A stretch of 64,000 nucleotides of DNA from Selaginella tamariscina (taxonomy: Eukaryota > Streptophyta > Lycopodiopsida > Selaginellales > Selaginellaceae), in NCBI GenBank assembly GCA_003024785.1, contig PUQB01000304.1:62001-126000 (forward strand), read 5' to 3'. Of this stretch, positions 48,246 through 60,632 are shown piece after piece. Under the pieces are notes generated by a model. That model saw only the letters and a list, made by a program, of their open reading frames with translations. It ran no database searches and was not told the DNA's origin. The position numbers and the translations under genes were made by a program. Position 1 is the first letter of the stretch, and each line of letters opens with the position of its first letter.

Positions 48246-51200
48246 CATTAAGCTACCTGGATAAGGGTGGATGTACTTTGGCCATGGCGGCGGTCGAGGT
48301 TTATAATGGCAAGGGTCTCTCCTTCATCCTGGAGAGATGCCTTACCATAGGTGTCACAGATATTGCCGCTCGGAACGCCAAGGATTCCAAGGCCCTAGGC
48401 ATTATGTGCATATCCCTTGGCAAGCTCTATCATAGTCACCTGAACATGGGAAAATCCTCTGCAAAGAACTAGAAGGAGAGCAAGGCTTGACTTCTTCGAG
48501 TTCGTTCCAGCACCATGCGAGTCAGCCTTGTCTTGTGCTGAAGAAGGGGCTTCGTCTAGGTTTGGTGATAGCTCTCAAGACTTATAATATTGCACAAGGA
48601 GGATTTCACTTCCAGAAAATTTGGCCAGACCAATCAGCATCGATATGGGATCTCAAATGGACAAGAAGTCAGTAGCATGTCCGAAGCGACCTCCGTCTCA
48701 AATGGACAACAAGAGTGGGGACTACTCAACAGTCAGTAGCATGTCCGAAGCCACCTCCAGCAACAAGGGTGGTGTGGCAAGTGGAAGAAGAAGCAGAAAA
48801 TTGACAACAAAAAATCAGTTTGGGATCAGATCTTGCACCAGGGTTTGGAACTAAAAAGGGGCACTGCAATAAATACAAGGAGTTTGGCACTATGAACAAG
48901 AGTGCCCTAATAACAAAGGCCAGTCTTTTGCAGCTAATTTTCTCTCGACGATACGTAATCCTGAGGATGAGTATGTAGGGGCCGGTCTGGCTGGTCACTT
49001 ATACGAGGTTCATCCCTTGCAGAGATAAAGTGGTCGCAGGTGATGATTATGAGGTTGTGGCTTCTAGTTCCCAAACCATTTAAACATTGTCACATGCTGC
49101 ATTGCCTAGAATGTTGCAGAGTTAACTGTCGTAGGAATCATGAAAATCTAGCTTCCCTCATGAGAAATGGTGGCGATTCTTTAGGTGAAGCTAGTTCCGC
49201 TGCTATCCGTGGGCTTATCTGTAAGCACGGTTTTTTAAGCTGTGTGGAGAGGCTGTTTTTCTTGCACACTAGGTGCATGACAAGGTTGTAGATATGATCT
49301 GAGTGGGCACCTTGTTCCATGTGTCTGGCACTATCCTTGATAACTCCTCGGTGCAGAATCATTGGCCCCGATGATGAGTAAGCAATTGGTTGTAGCCATT
49401 GCACCATGCCAAGAGGGCTAGTAGTTGACATTAACACGTAGCACCAGGCGATCTACATGCTCAGTGATTACAACATGGTGGTGGGTCTACGAATTCAGTC
49501 GTCACCTTTGAGCTTTTGTGAACCTTGTGTTCACAGGAAACAACATAAGCAGCCCTTCAACGTTGGAACGAGTTTTTGGAGTTTTTTACCTTTTAAGATA
49601 ATTCATTCTGACATTTGCAGGTTCTCTCACCAGGCGAGAAGTGTTACTTTATATCTTCTTCATGGATAATTATTCCTGCGGAGTGGTAGTAAAGTTCTTA
49701 GAATGCATATAAGAGGCACTATAGAGCTTCTAGGTGTTGCAGCAATAACAGTTGAGACATGCTGGCAATTACACATCCTCCGCAGTGGTGAATACTTGTC
49801 CCATGGATTATTGCCCTGCCTTACACTCAAGAGCAAAATGAGCAAAATGGTATAACAAAGTGAGTGTGCTGCATGACCAATACATATTGGCAGAGGCAGT
49901 CAGCATAGCAGCCTACTTGCGTAATTGAGCTCCAACCTCATTCGTGCCCCAAGGCAAGATACCATATGAGCTATGGACAGGCTGCAAGCCAGACGTGTCC
50001 AGATTGAAAATTTCTGGCTACTTAGCATTTGCACATGTTCCAAAATAATTACGCAAGAAACTGGATTCCAAGATGAAGATGGCTGCTCTGCTTTAACACA
50101 GTGAAGAAAGCAAGGTATACAAGTTGCTAGCTCTAAAACATAAGAAGTTGATTATAGCTGGGGACATGATTTTTGACAAAACTCGCACTTACAGCAAGAG
50201 GAAGTTAGGCAAAACAGAGGAGAACGTTGATACAGATGAGGAGGAGCTGGAGATCCTTCTATTAGGTCACAACAAGGAGCAGCGGCACCTCCAACGCCAA
50301 GGCGTCCCTCACTTGGAAATTTTAGCACAAGCCTCCTCTTCCTCTTTTGGCAGCAGCAACAGATGAAGACATGCAAAATAAGAGCCAGTTTGCTTCTCAA
50401 GCTGCCCATTGCTCCAAAACACGGCGTGAACCACGGCATGTTGCCGTGGTCCTGCAAACACGGCTGGGACAGACCGTGTGCATTGACCCAGTCAATACTC
50501 TAAAACATGGTTAGAAACACACTTTATCATGGATTTGTTTGACGGTATTCACCCTAAAAAGAAAATTGCAGTTTAATTGATTTCTTGAGAGATTGAATGG
50601 GTTTAAGATTGAATAGATAACATGGATGATAAGGAGCCCATTGGTTCACCCAAAAATTCCATTTTTTGAAGTATTTAATCCAAGTATGTTCTCGTTTCAT
50701 TTAGATCCTCTTAATTTTTATTGTTTGCTCATACTTCTCAAAAATTCAGTGTTCATTATACAATGTCAATGGCACGTATGTGTGAGTGCATACATACACA
50801 CACATTATATATATATATGGTTTTTATCTTTTGATTTTTTGTATTGGGCAGGCTGATTCAATGTGAATAAAGGTATGTCTAACTTTAATTTTTATCTGCA
50901 GCTTCTGTTTTAAATATATTGTAATTTTGATTTGTTAAATTATTACACATACATATATATATTCTCTTTTATTTTTTAGTATTCTGCAACTCTTCTTCGA
51001 GCTACTCAAGATTCTAAATAAGATGAGTGATAAATAAAATACTCTAGATAATATTTGTGTTTTATCTGTATTTATTTTCATATTTCATGTTTGTGTCCAA
51101 AAAATTCAATGCCGTGTTCATGTTCGTGTTTGTGTCTTGAAGTTACGGTTGCCCCTCATCCTCAATTCTCCATTGGAATGTCGATTATTACAAAGGCAAA

Positions 51201-52236
51201 GCAGAAATATCAAGGCCATTCAAGCAACTCATGCAACATCCAGGCAGAAGGCTCGTGAGCGCTCACTCTTAGCACCTACTTCTCATCCTTGGCCTAAAGA
51301 GTTCAACTTCACAACAAATGTTCACTTTGGGCATTTTGTGCCAAGCAGCCATTGACAAGCTATGCAGTGTGCCAACCATCTTAGTGGAAGGAGGCCATTA
51401 ATAGTGAGCTCAACTCTACTGTGAAAAATGCAGTGCTCTAGTCAAACAACTTCCACACAACAGAAATGTAGTAGATGCCAAGTGATTGTTTAAGATCAAA
51501 CTAGAAGTAAATAATTAAGCAAACAAATTCAAGGCCAGCTTGGTAGCTCATGGCTTTTCCCAAGTAGAGAGCATCGACTCGATTGAGACCTCTTCACTAG
51601 TGATGAAGCTTGCCTCTATCTACTTATTGATGGCTCTAGCTACAGAGTACAACTTAGAGATGGAGTAGCTATATGTGAAGATAGCCTTGTTCTTTAATAG
51701 TTACCTAAAGGAGAAGGTCTATGTGACTATGCCTGAGGGTTTTGAGCTCAAGAGGGAGAAATTGAGCAGCTTCCATTTGTTTAAAAAGTTCCTCTATGAC
51801 TTAAAGTAGAGTCTAAGAGTGGTATGAGAGAATCAATAATACTAGTTTTCAGAGCATTATTGATACTAATGTGTGCATCAAGTTATTGGAGACAAGTTGA
51901 TCATCATTGATGGGTACATGGACGACTGCATCATTCTCACAAGTAATTCACACTTATGCTCAAGAACAAGAAAGAGCTAAAGGATGAGTTTGAGATGACA
52001 AGCCTTGGCAAGATCAATTATTGCTTGGGGATTAAGGTGTAATAAAGCAATTGAGTGTGCAATTGTTTTAATAGCAATACATTCGTGATATCCTAAAGAG
52101 GTTCAAGCTTAATGAGATAAATCCAACATTGACACTATAATGTAGTTGAACTTGTACTTGTCAAGAGAGAAGCACCCAATGATAGAATTGGAGAGAAGTA
52201 GATAATGACAACATTCCCTTATCACCAAATCATATG
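48246..52236 (+). mobile_element. Decayed Ty1/copia element, left part
   Basis: Plus-strand remnant with many breaks. Gag-like sequence starts at about 48278 (ATG GCC ATG GCG GCG). Integrase traces run from about 49500 (HRKQHKQPF, then IHSDICRF) to about 50060 (TPYELWTGCKPDVSRLK). Reverse transcriptase lies at about 51270-52150 (LVAHGFSQV-like, then VYVTMPEGFE). Gag-integrase-RT-RNase H is the copia order. The stretch 50500-51130 shows no element coding and may be an insertion. The element is cut at 52236 by a complete gypsy insertion and resumes at 58033. Confidence 0.75.
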
Positions 52237-52746
52237 TGTCACAACCCGATACAAGATGCAGGATACGGGTTACACGATATGCCTATAGGATATGCTTGCA
52301 GAATATTCCTATAGGATATGCCTGTAGGATATAGCTACAAGATATTCTTACAGGATATGCATGTAAGATATATCTATAGGATATGCCTGTAGGATATACT
52401 ACAAGATATGCCTGTAGGATATACTACAGGATATGCCTAGAGGATAAGGGTCACTATTTTTAGTTCATGACCAGATTAGACTCATGACTAGATTAGCTTG
52501 GAGTTGTGAGTATAAAAGCTTCGACTTAATTGTTGTACAATCAGTTACTATCAACACCAATCTTTTTACGATCAATTTTGTCTTGTTTTGTTCTTGTCTT
52601 GTCTTGCTCCTTGCCTCTTGCTCTTGTCTTGTTCTTGGTTCCAGTTCCTGTCCTGCTCCCTGTCCTGCTCCTTGTCTGCTTCTGAGTCAAGCTTCCTTGT
52701 TCTCGGAATCTTATTCACTTCCTTATTCCTGGATAATGGCTTGACA
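52237..52746 (+). mobile_element. 5' LTR of nested chromovirus
   Basis: A 510-bp LTR with ends TGTCAC and TTGACA. Its first 200 bp are an internal array of AGGATATGCCTGTAGGATAT-type repeats, and it has a TATA-like GAGTATAAAAGC at about 52508. It is preceded by the target duplication ATATG (52232-52236). The partner LTR is at 57609-58032. No canonical tRNA-Met primer site follows directly; the sequence after the LTR is ATTTGATAGTAACTGC. Confidence 0.85.
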
Positions 52747-55700
52747 ATTTGATAGTAACTGCTTTCAGAGCTTTCCGATCTCCAACTTTTTTTTTCTTGA
52801 TTCTTCTTCTTCGTTTTCCTTTTTTTTCTTTCATAGATCATGGCCGATTTTGAGCAATTTCAACGCGAGCACCAAATATTGCTTCATGAGCTAGCCACTT
52901 TGCGCCAAGTGGTCACAGATCTGCAAGGTTCCACCAATGCGGCACATGCAGCTGCTGATGCATCCTCCAAGGCTGCTGCGCAGGCTCTCTCTCAAGCATC
53001 GTGTTTCCTCTACATCGAACACTTCTTGGAGCCGAAGATTAGCATGCCAAAAAGTTCAATGGCAATCGTGCCGATTTCCAAGTAGATTAGGCTTTTGATC
53101 CGCATGCAACCACACCGCTACTCGACTGATGCACAAAAGGTTGGCCTTTTGGCATCCCTACTAGTTGGATCTCCACGGGCTTGGGTTGCCCCTTTGCTGG
53201 ACGTGACGACCCATTGATGAAGACTTTGAAGGTTTCGTGGTGCCTTTGAAGCTTGCTTTGGAGATCCCGATAAGTACCGTTCCGCATGCACAAAGTTACG
53301 AAAGCTCACACAAGGATCTCGACCAGCTTCCGTTTATGCATCCGAATTTCAGCAACTTTGCACGAACATTCCATGGGACGAGACTGCATTGATTGAACAC
53401 TTCCGTTTTGGGTTGAGGGATGATGAAGGACCTTCTTTCGTTACCGGATGCCAAACATTAGCGGAGATCATGCAACAAGGCCGTTCGCTGCGACAACCGC
53501 TTGTTCGAGCGTCGTCAGGAAAAATCCCGTCAACAGTTCCTGCAAACCAATCCTGCAGCTGTGGTACATACTTCTTGCGACACCTTCTGAGTAGTTCCTA
53601 TGGAGGTTGAGAAATACAAGCGTGGCCCACTTTCCGCTGCTGAGAAGCAACGTCGCCACAGTGAGAATCTATTTGTATTGTGGTGAAGCAGGACACAAGG
53701 TGGCGGAATGTCTATTAAAGCAGAAAGTTCAAGACGCGTGAAGTTGAAGCTGAAGTTCAGTCGGAAAACTTCAATATTCACTTCGTTTAGGAGCCACGAA
53801 GTTGGACGTAGGTGCAGCTCCATTGGTGCTGCTCATACCATTCCATCACTCAAGTTTCTATACACATTCATCTCAATAATCGAGAGCTCAAGGAGTTTGC
53901 CCTGTTAGACACTGGTGCAAATGCATGCTTCATGGATGACACTTTTGCAACTCAACATGGCATTCCGATGGTGAAGTTGAAGCGTGTAGTTCCTGTAGAG
54001 GTGGTCGATGGTCGTCTGATTGCTTCTGGCAGTTACCCATGCTACCAAACCTCTCTCTTGCAGTCATGGCGCATTCAACTGTTCAATTTCCTTCAACTTG
54101 ATCAAGACTCGGTCGACTCCCATCATTTTGGGCATGCCATGGTTCGTTGTTGCAAATCCTCAGATGACTGGAGGTCTAGGACGTTCACGTTTTCCTCTCC
54201 GGCAACCAGGATCAATCCTATACCTTCCTGTGTGCAAATACATCCTTAGTGTCTGAGGCAGTACAAGCTACAGGATTGACCGTGCCTGTTCCTGTATCAG
54301 TGTTGAAGACTCCTCGACAGGATCCACCTCCTATTGGTTCGTCAGCACACTACAAGTTCTCCTCACTCCTGTGCATCCACGGACTTCTGTACAGGATTCT
54401 TCCAATCCTGTACACTTGTAACATCCACACATGTTTCTCCCAATCCTGCCTTTTTTACTTTTTCTTCTGTTCCACCCCCAAGATCCTTCCTCTTTTTCAA
54501 TCACAGCTCCCTCCTTCTCCTCCGAGTTCTTACCACTACCATGCATGAACTTGCCACTGATCCTGCTCCTTTTCATCTTTTTGCCTTCCAAGTAACTCCT
54601 ACGTCCTCTTCTACCTTTCCTGTATCTGATTCCCCTGTTTTTCAATCTCCTTCTCCTGTTCCTTCTTCTTCTCCTCTTCTTCTTGCCATCCAAGTATCAC
54701 TCCTTTCAGACGTTTTTGACAAGCACAAGGCTGCAGTTCTTCCTGTTCACAGGTCCTACGACTGTCCTATCGATCTTGTGGAAGGAAAGACTCCACCGTT
54801 CGGACCGATTTATGCACTGTCACCTACAGAATTGGAGGTTCTGTTAGTACATCGAGGAAAACTTGGCATCCGGCTTCATTCGTCACTCAAAGTCCCCTGC
54901 AGGAGCACCTATCTTCTTTGTCAAGAAGAAAGATGGGAGTTTACGTTTGGTTGTGGACTAAGGTTTGAATCAAGTCACCATTCGGAACCGGTACCCGTTG
55001 CCATTGATCCCGGAACTTCTCGATCGGCTGCAAGGAGCAAAAGTGTTCACGAAGATTGACTTACGAGGGCTTACAATCTTGTACGGATTCGTCCAGGCGA
55101 TGAGTGGAAGACTGCCTTTCGTACAAGGTATGGACACTTCGAGTATACGGTGATGCCTTTCGGACTTACCAATGCCCCAGCCGTGTTCCAACACATGGTG
55201 AACGACATCTTTCGTGACTTCTTGGACCATTTGTGGTACCTGATGACATTTTGATTTTCTCCAAGGACCAGGCGGCTCATGACAAGCATGTAGCTTCGTG
55301 AGCATGGCCTGTATGCGAAGTTGGAGAAGTGTTTCTTCGACAGGGATACTGTAGAGTTCTTGGGCTATCATCTCTCTTGCTGGCATTTCCATGGACATGC
55401 ACAAGGTGAAGACTATCGCGGAGTGGGAGAGGCCCAAGTCTGTACGAGATGTACAATGTTTCCTTGGCTTTGCAAACTTCTACAGGCGTTTCATACAGGA
55501 CTTCTCCAAGCGTGTACTTCCACTCACGGAACTCACCAACGCACAGGAGTGTTCTCTTGGTCCGACAAGGCAGAACATGCATTCACAACACTCAAGACTT
55601 CACGACAGCTCCGATTTTAGCACATCCTGATCCTTCTCGTCCCTTCTTCGTTGAAGCAGATGCCTCGGATTTTGCAGTAGGATCTGTTTATCACAAGTTG

Positions 55701-57608
55701 GAGAAGATAAGTTGCTTCATCCTGTAGCTTTTCACTCTCGTAAGTTCCTTTCGGCGGAGATCAATTACGAGATTCATGACAAGGAACTCAAGGCCATTGT
55801 GGATTCGTTCGAGGAGTGGCGGCATTTCCTGGAAGGTGCTGCACATCCTGTACAAGTTCTTACGGATCACAAGAACCTGGAGTATTTTCAAACGGCTCGA
55901 GTTCTCAGTCGGCGACAGGCTAGGTGGGCGAGTTCCTATCACGTTTTGATTTCGTCATCATCTACAGGCCTGGTTTTCGAAATGGCAAGGGATGCATTGT
56001 CTAGGCGCTCTTACCTTGCACCGACCCCGGGCGATCCTGCATATGACTGTCAAAAGCAAGTGTTGTTGGGTCCTGATCGACTTCGGCTTGCAGCACTACA
56101 AGTTCATCAGGCTCAGCAGATTCCACACTCCTACAGGACATCCGTTTGCAGTTGGCTAAACGACTTGGCAAGAATGTATTTTCACACATTAGTCCTGACA
56201 TCACAAGTTCCTCTTCCTCCAGTTCCCGTACAGACTACAAGTTGTTTTACCATACAGGACGGACTCCTATATCGGGAAGGTCTCCTGTACGTTCCTATTG
56301 GTGTTTGCAGGACTCGTGTGGTACAGGATTGTCATGATACCCGGCTACAGGACATTTTGGTGTGGCCAAGACAGTTGAGTTGGTGACTCGCAACTATTGG
56401 TGGCCTGGGTTGCGAGGTTTTGTGGACAAGTTTGTACGGAGTTGTGACACCTGCAATAGGTCGAAGATGCCTCGTCACGCGCCCTCTAGTCTTCTTCGTC
56501 CTCTTCTGTTCCTTCTGCTCCTTGAAAATCCATTTCTATGGATTTCCTCACAGATCTTCCTCCTTGTGGATTTGATGCAGTTCTTATGGTGTTGACCGTT
56601 TCACCAAATAGGCTCATTTCCTACCATGTCACAAGACTGCTATAGGCCAGACAACGTTGAGTTGGTGATCGCGAAGTATTCCGACACCATGGTCTTCCTA
56701 AGAGCATTGTTTCTGATCGAGGCCCACAATTCATGTCCAAGTTTTGGCGAGAACTTCTTCGGAGTCTACAGGTTAAAGCGGACCTTTCTTCAGGATACCA
56801 TTCACAAACTGATGGGCAGTCAGAACGCACGATTCAAACTTTAGAGCAATATCTTCGCTGCTTCATCAGTTACCAACAGGATAACTGGTTGGACCTTCTC
56901 GAATGGCAGAGTTTGCCTACAACAACTCTGTTCACACATCTACATGCCAGACACCTTTCTTTGCTTTACAGGCTACCATCCACGTTTTGACTTTGCTCCT
57001 CCTGCTTTTCCTTCTTCCGCTCCTGCAGTACAGGTCATCTCCAGCATCTTCGTTAGGTACATGAGATCTTCGGGTTCATCTTCAGCAGGCACATAAATGG
57101 TACAAGCGTTCATGCTGATGCTCATCGTCAACCGGCACCTGCATACAAGATTGGTGATCTCGTGTGGCTTCTTCGTCGGCATATTCGCACCAACAGGCCT
57201 TCTTCTAAGTTGGATTTTCAACGATTGGGCCCTTACAGGATTGCGGCTGAGGTCAATCCTGTAGCTTTCCGACTCGAGTTACCATCTACGGTGAAACTTC
57301 ATCTGTGTTTCACACTCTTTGTTGGAGCCGTATCATCCTTCTTTCTTCTGGTCTGTCTTCTTCTCTGCTCTCCCCTCCTGTGGTCATTGACGGTGAACCT
57401 GAGTACGAAGTTGCAGCCATCCTTGATTCTCGTCTTCATCGCCGCCAACTTCAATACTTGGTGGATTGGAAAGGTTATTTGCCTACCGATCGCACTTGGG
57501 AACCTGCATCCAACTTACTCCATGCTTCTTCCAAAGTTGCTGCTTTCCATCGGGTTATCCTAAACCAGGTCCCAAGACTCGTGGAACTCGTCCTTAGGGA
57601 GGAGGTGC
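52747..57608 (+). mobile_element. Chromodomain Ty3/gypsy element, internal region
   Basis: Internal region of about 4.9 kb. Gag begins at 52840 (MADFEQFQREHQILL, helical). Protease is at about 53900-54100 (LLDTGANACFMDD). A Pro/Ser-rich linker precedes reverse transcriptase at about 54740-55450 ([20 protein letters not shown]). RNase H is at about 55640-56000 ([10 protein letters not shown]). Integrase spans about 56350-57000 (NYWWPGLRGFVDKF with a HHCC-type zinc region), with an SH3-like tail. A C-terminal chromodomain lies at about 57395-57540 (YLVDWKGYLPTDRTWEP). That arrangement identifies a plant chromovirus. A purine-rich tract (GGGAGGAGG) precedes the 3' LTR. Layout is complete but coding is broken, by roughly ten or more lesions. 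Some may be assembly slips like those in the host genes. Confidence 0.88.
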
Positions 57609-58032
57609 TGTCACGACCCGATACAGATACAGGATACAGGATACGGGTTACAAGATATGTCTATAGGATATGTCTGTAGGATATTCCTACAGATATACCT
57701 ATAAGATATTCCTATAGGATATGCCTATAGGATATACTACAGGATATGCCTAAAGGACAAGGGTCACTATTTTAACTCATGACCAAATTAGACTCATGAC
57801 CAGATTAGCTTGGATAAAAGCTCCAACCTAATTATTGTACAATCAGTTACTATCAACACCAATCTTTCTACGATCAATCTTGTCTTGTCTTGCTCCTTAC
57901 CTCCTACTCTTGTCTTGTTCCTAATTCCAGTTCCTGTCTTGCTCCTGTCCTTTTCTTTGTCCTGCTTCTAAGTCAAGCTTTCTTATTCTTGAAATCCTGC
58001 TCACTTCCTTGTTCCTGAATCATGATTTGACA
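57609..58032 (+). mobile_element. 3' LTR of nested chromovirus
   Basis: A 424-bp LTR, TGTCAC...TTGACA, followed by the target duplication ATATG at 58033-58037. It is about 86 bp shorter than the 5' LTR, mostly through fewer AGGATAT-type repeats. It also differs at many scattered sites with an excess of C/T and G/A changes, so the insertion is not recent. Confidence 0.85.
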
Positions 58033-58660
58033 ATATGCAGTCTTCATAAGACCAGATATTGCTTTCTTCATGGGGCAAGTCTCTCAGTATATGGAGAACC
58101 CTGTTGGGAATGATTATGAGATACCTCAAGGGTACAGAGGACTTTGAGCTGCAAGAGGAGAAGAATAGACTTCATGTTATTTAATTACTCAAATGCAAAT
58201 TTTGCTAGTAATGTTGACACTAGAAATCTACTTCAAGCTATTGCTTTAGCCTGGGAAATGGAGTGATAACATGTACCTATAAGTGACAATAAATTGCAAC
58301 ACTCTCAACTACCAAAGTAGAGGACATAGCCATGACAACTATTGGCACAAGAGGCTATATGTTGAGAGAACACTTATTTGGGTTAATGCTGCATACTAGG
58401 GACCCATTGCTTAGTTGCGACAACCAAAGCACCATAGCACTAATGAAGAATTCACAAACCATTCCAGGACAAAACACATCCATATATGCTCCACTACATT
58501 CATTAGCAGGTCAAATCACTATAGCTAGCATATGTTCAATTGACGATACGGTGACTAACATCTTCACAAAGTTTTGAACACTAAATAATATTTTAGTAGC
58601 ATTGGGCATCACTTGCCCACGCTAACAACAATCAATCCAGTTTATATTGAGGGGGAGTCT
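58033..58660 (+). mobile_element. Decayed Ty1/copia element, right part
   Basis: The copia element continues here after the nested insertion: the end of reverse transcriptase (RPDIAFFMGQVSQYMENP), then RNase H (TTKVEDIAM, LSCDNQSTIALMKN, TNIFTK). A polypurine tract TTGAGGGGGAG at about 58649-58659 closes the internal region. The pieces before 52236 and after 58033 together show a single element split by the chromovirus. Confidence 0.75.
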
Positions 58661-59789
58661 TGAGTGTTCAATTCATATTGTGATGACACTAACTCGATTA
58701 GAGTCTCTCTAACTAGTTTTGAGAACTGGCAATGTCCCTAAAGTTTCTAAGTTAATAGACTTTTAGAATGCCAAGTAACTATTTAGCAACAATCGGTGCT
58801 ATAAGATATTGATAAGGATATGCATCTGGGTTATTTAAATTCTGAAACAGACATTTGTCAAAATTTTGCATCTGAAAATGAAGTGCTTAACTTTATTAGC
58901 ACATTTTGTCAAACTTTGTTAAAATGGATTTGTTACAAAGTTTTATAGTGAGACAACCAAACGTGGTTTGTTCCGACGGAAAGAAGCTTTGATGAACTTT
59001 TTCAGATGTATTAGTTGGAGATGGAAAAGATGGATTTCAAAACATGGTAAACGCATTTGATAAGAACATTATTACAAATTATATTGGGTGTCCATTATCA
59101 AACCTCTATTTTCAAACTTGTTATCCATAGTTCTTCTTACATCTAACGAGCAAATTCTTTCTTCTTGAAAATACTTTTACTTTACTTTTTACTTTTTGAG
59201 ACCTAAGAGTGACTGAACGATGAACAATCGTGGCTCCGTTTGGATTGGGAAACAGGACTCCGCATATAAATCTTGGACTAGTTCATCAAAGGGTAATAGA
59301 AGATGCATGTTTTACTACAATTAACATGGCATTCACATGCATTGTGAGTATATAACTAAGATCGAGATTCCCTTTGGATTTATGATGAGGCCCCGTGGGA
59401 ATTAATTCACAAAGGTTTCATTGACGTGTAAGGCTCAATCATTAGACTATGTGTGTGAGTATTTGAGAGAGACACTTAATAATGACTTCTGTGATGCTGC
59501 CCAAGAAGGGGATGATATATCGTGAACCACCTAAATATGCTGAATGAAATTATATTTTTCTTTGAATGTATATGCAGCGACATATGATATTTCTTTAAAT
59601 GTATATCACATGAGAAATTTCATATCTGCTCTTATCTAGTATCGATTGTACATAATATGAGAAATTTCTTTAAATGTAGGCTAACACTTAAAAGCGTCAC
59701 TAAATTCCTTTAAATATAGGGATTTAATAATTTAAGTGTGAATGATACTCGGCTTGAATGCATATGATAAACAAATACTAACCTTTTCA
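58661..59789. other. Probable copia 3' LTR remnant and spacer
   Basis: Sequence right after the polypurine tract (about 58664, TGAGTGTTCAATTCATATTG) is the expected position of the copia 3' LTR, but with no 5' partner its end cannot be set. Further on, a CTTTAAATGTA-type motif recurs at about 59567, 59593, 59669 and 59710. The last 200 bp should contain the 3' UTR of the DUF829 gene. No other gene is seen. Confidence 0.4.
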
Positions 59790-60632
59790 TTAAGATGTTT
59801 TCATTGAATGCATTTTTTTAATGAAGTTGTGTAATAGATAGCTATAACCTTCTGGAAAGCTCCTCAAGTGGTCAACATGTGGTGAAGTTTTAAAGTCATA
59901 ACCCTTGACATCCCGTCCCACATTCATCTGTTGCTTCATGAATGACTCAACATATCTTGAAGATATAACACGGTCCGCACTACTGTAAACATACAGCTGC
60001 GGACAGTGCACTGGCTGATGCTTCGTTAACACCTCGGTAATCTCTCTAAGCCGAGTTTTAACCCGTTGGTTTGCAAAGAAACCGTTAAAAAACCTCTTAA
60101 GGCCTGCCTTTAATCCAGCTTCCACTATATCAGTGTCCTCTTTAGGGCCTCGTAAGGCAGTCAAAACCCCTGAGGCATATACTTCTGGATCCATCTCAGG
60201 AGCAGGAGCTGAATCGACTACGCAACCTTTGATTTTATGCAGAAGCCGTGTATCCCTCTGCATCATACGCTCCAAAAGAACACCGTAACTTAACCATCCT
60301 GTGTTACTGAAAGTGTGGACAAGCACTACTTTCTCGCGACCAGATTCATCTTTCTCCATCATCCAGTTGCTTAGCTTGGATTCCAGGTCTAATATGCGCT
60401 GCTCGGCTCTCAAGGAGAACACATCCCAAAGCGGCATGGTGAATTTAACTGCATGAATTCCTTGTGCGTTGTACCAGTCTGCATATTTCTGTAGGTGCCT
60501 TTGTTTTGCACCAAGCCATCCTAGTAGAACTACTACTACTATGGGCTTTTGCCTTACTGCTCTGTTTGAACTGCTATACTCTATGCACCGAGTGGTTGTA
60601 AACAAGTTTAATTGTTCTCCACGTCTTGCCAT
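59790..60632 (-). CDS. DUF829 / TMEM53-like alpha/beta-hydrolase family protein
   Basis: An intact, intronless 280-residue protein on the minus strand, starting at the ATG at 60632 (MARRGEQLNLFTTT). It matches the DUF829 family (TMEM53, fungal PaxU-like), which has an alpha/beta-hydrolase fold. Visible elements are the first strand and oxyanion region VVVLLGWLGAKQRHLQKYADW, the nucleophile-elbow-like LVHTFSNTGW, CVVDSAPAPEMDPEVYASG, the acidic turn YSSADRVIS and the C-terminal His in SPHVDHLRSFPEGY. Substrates of plant members are not established to my knowledge. No frame damage. Upstream, 60633-60760 is the likely promoter. Confidence 0.9.
   Translation of the reverse strand: MARRGEQLNLFTTTRCIEYSSSNRAVRQKPIVVVVLLGWLGAKQRHLQKYADWYNAQGIHAVKFTMPLWDVFSLRAEQRILDLESKLSNWMMEKDESGREKVVLVHTFSNTGWLSYGVLLERMMQRDTRLLHKIKGCVVDSAPAPEMDPEVYASGVLTALRGPKEDTDIVEAGLKAGLKRFFNGFFANQRVKTRLREITEVLTKHQPVHCPQLYVYSSADRVISSRYVESFMKQQMNVGRDVKGYDFKTSPHVDHLRSFPEGYSYLLHNFIKKMHSMKTS

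Noticed and set aside
52572-52841. Charged Lys/Glu/Gln-rich minus-strand frame
   Set aside because: Antisense of pyrimidine-rich LTR and leader sequence, with no domain and no host context.
54331-54693. Arg/Lys-rich minus-strand frame of 120 residues
   Set aside because: It is the antisense of the Ser/Pro-rich linker of the chromovirus polyprotein.
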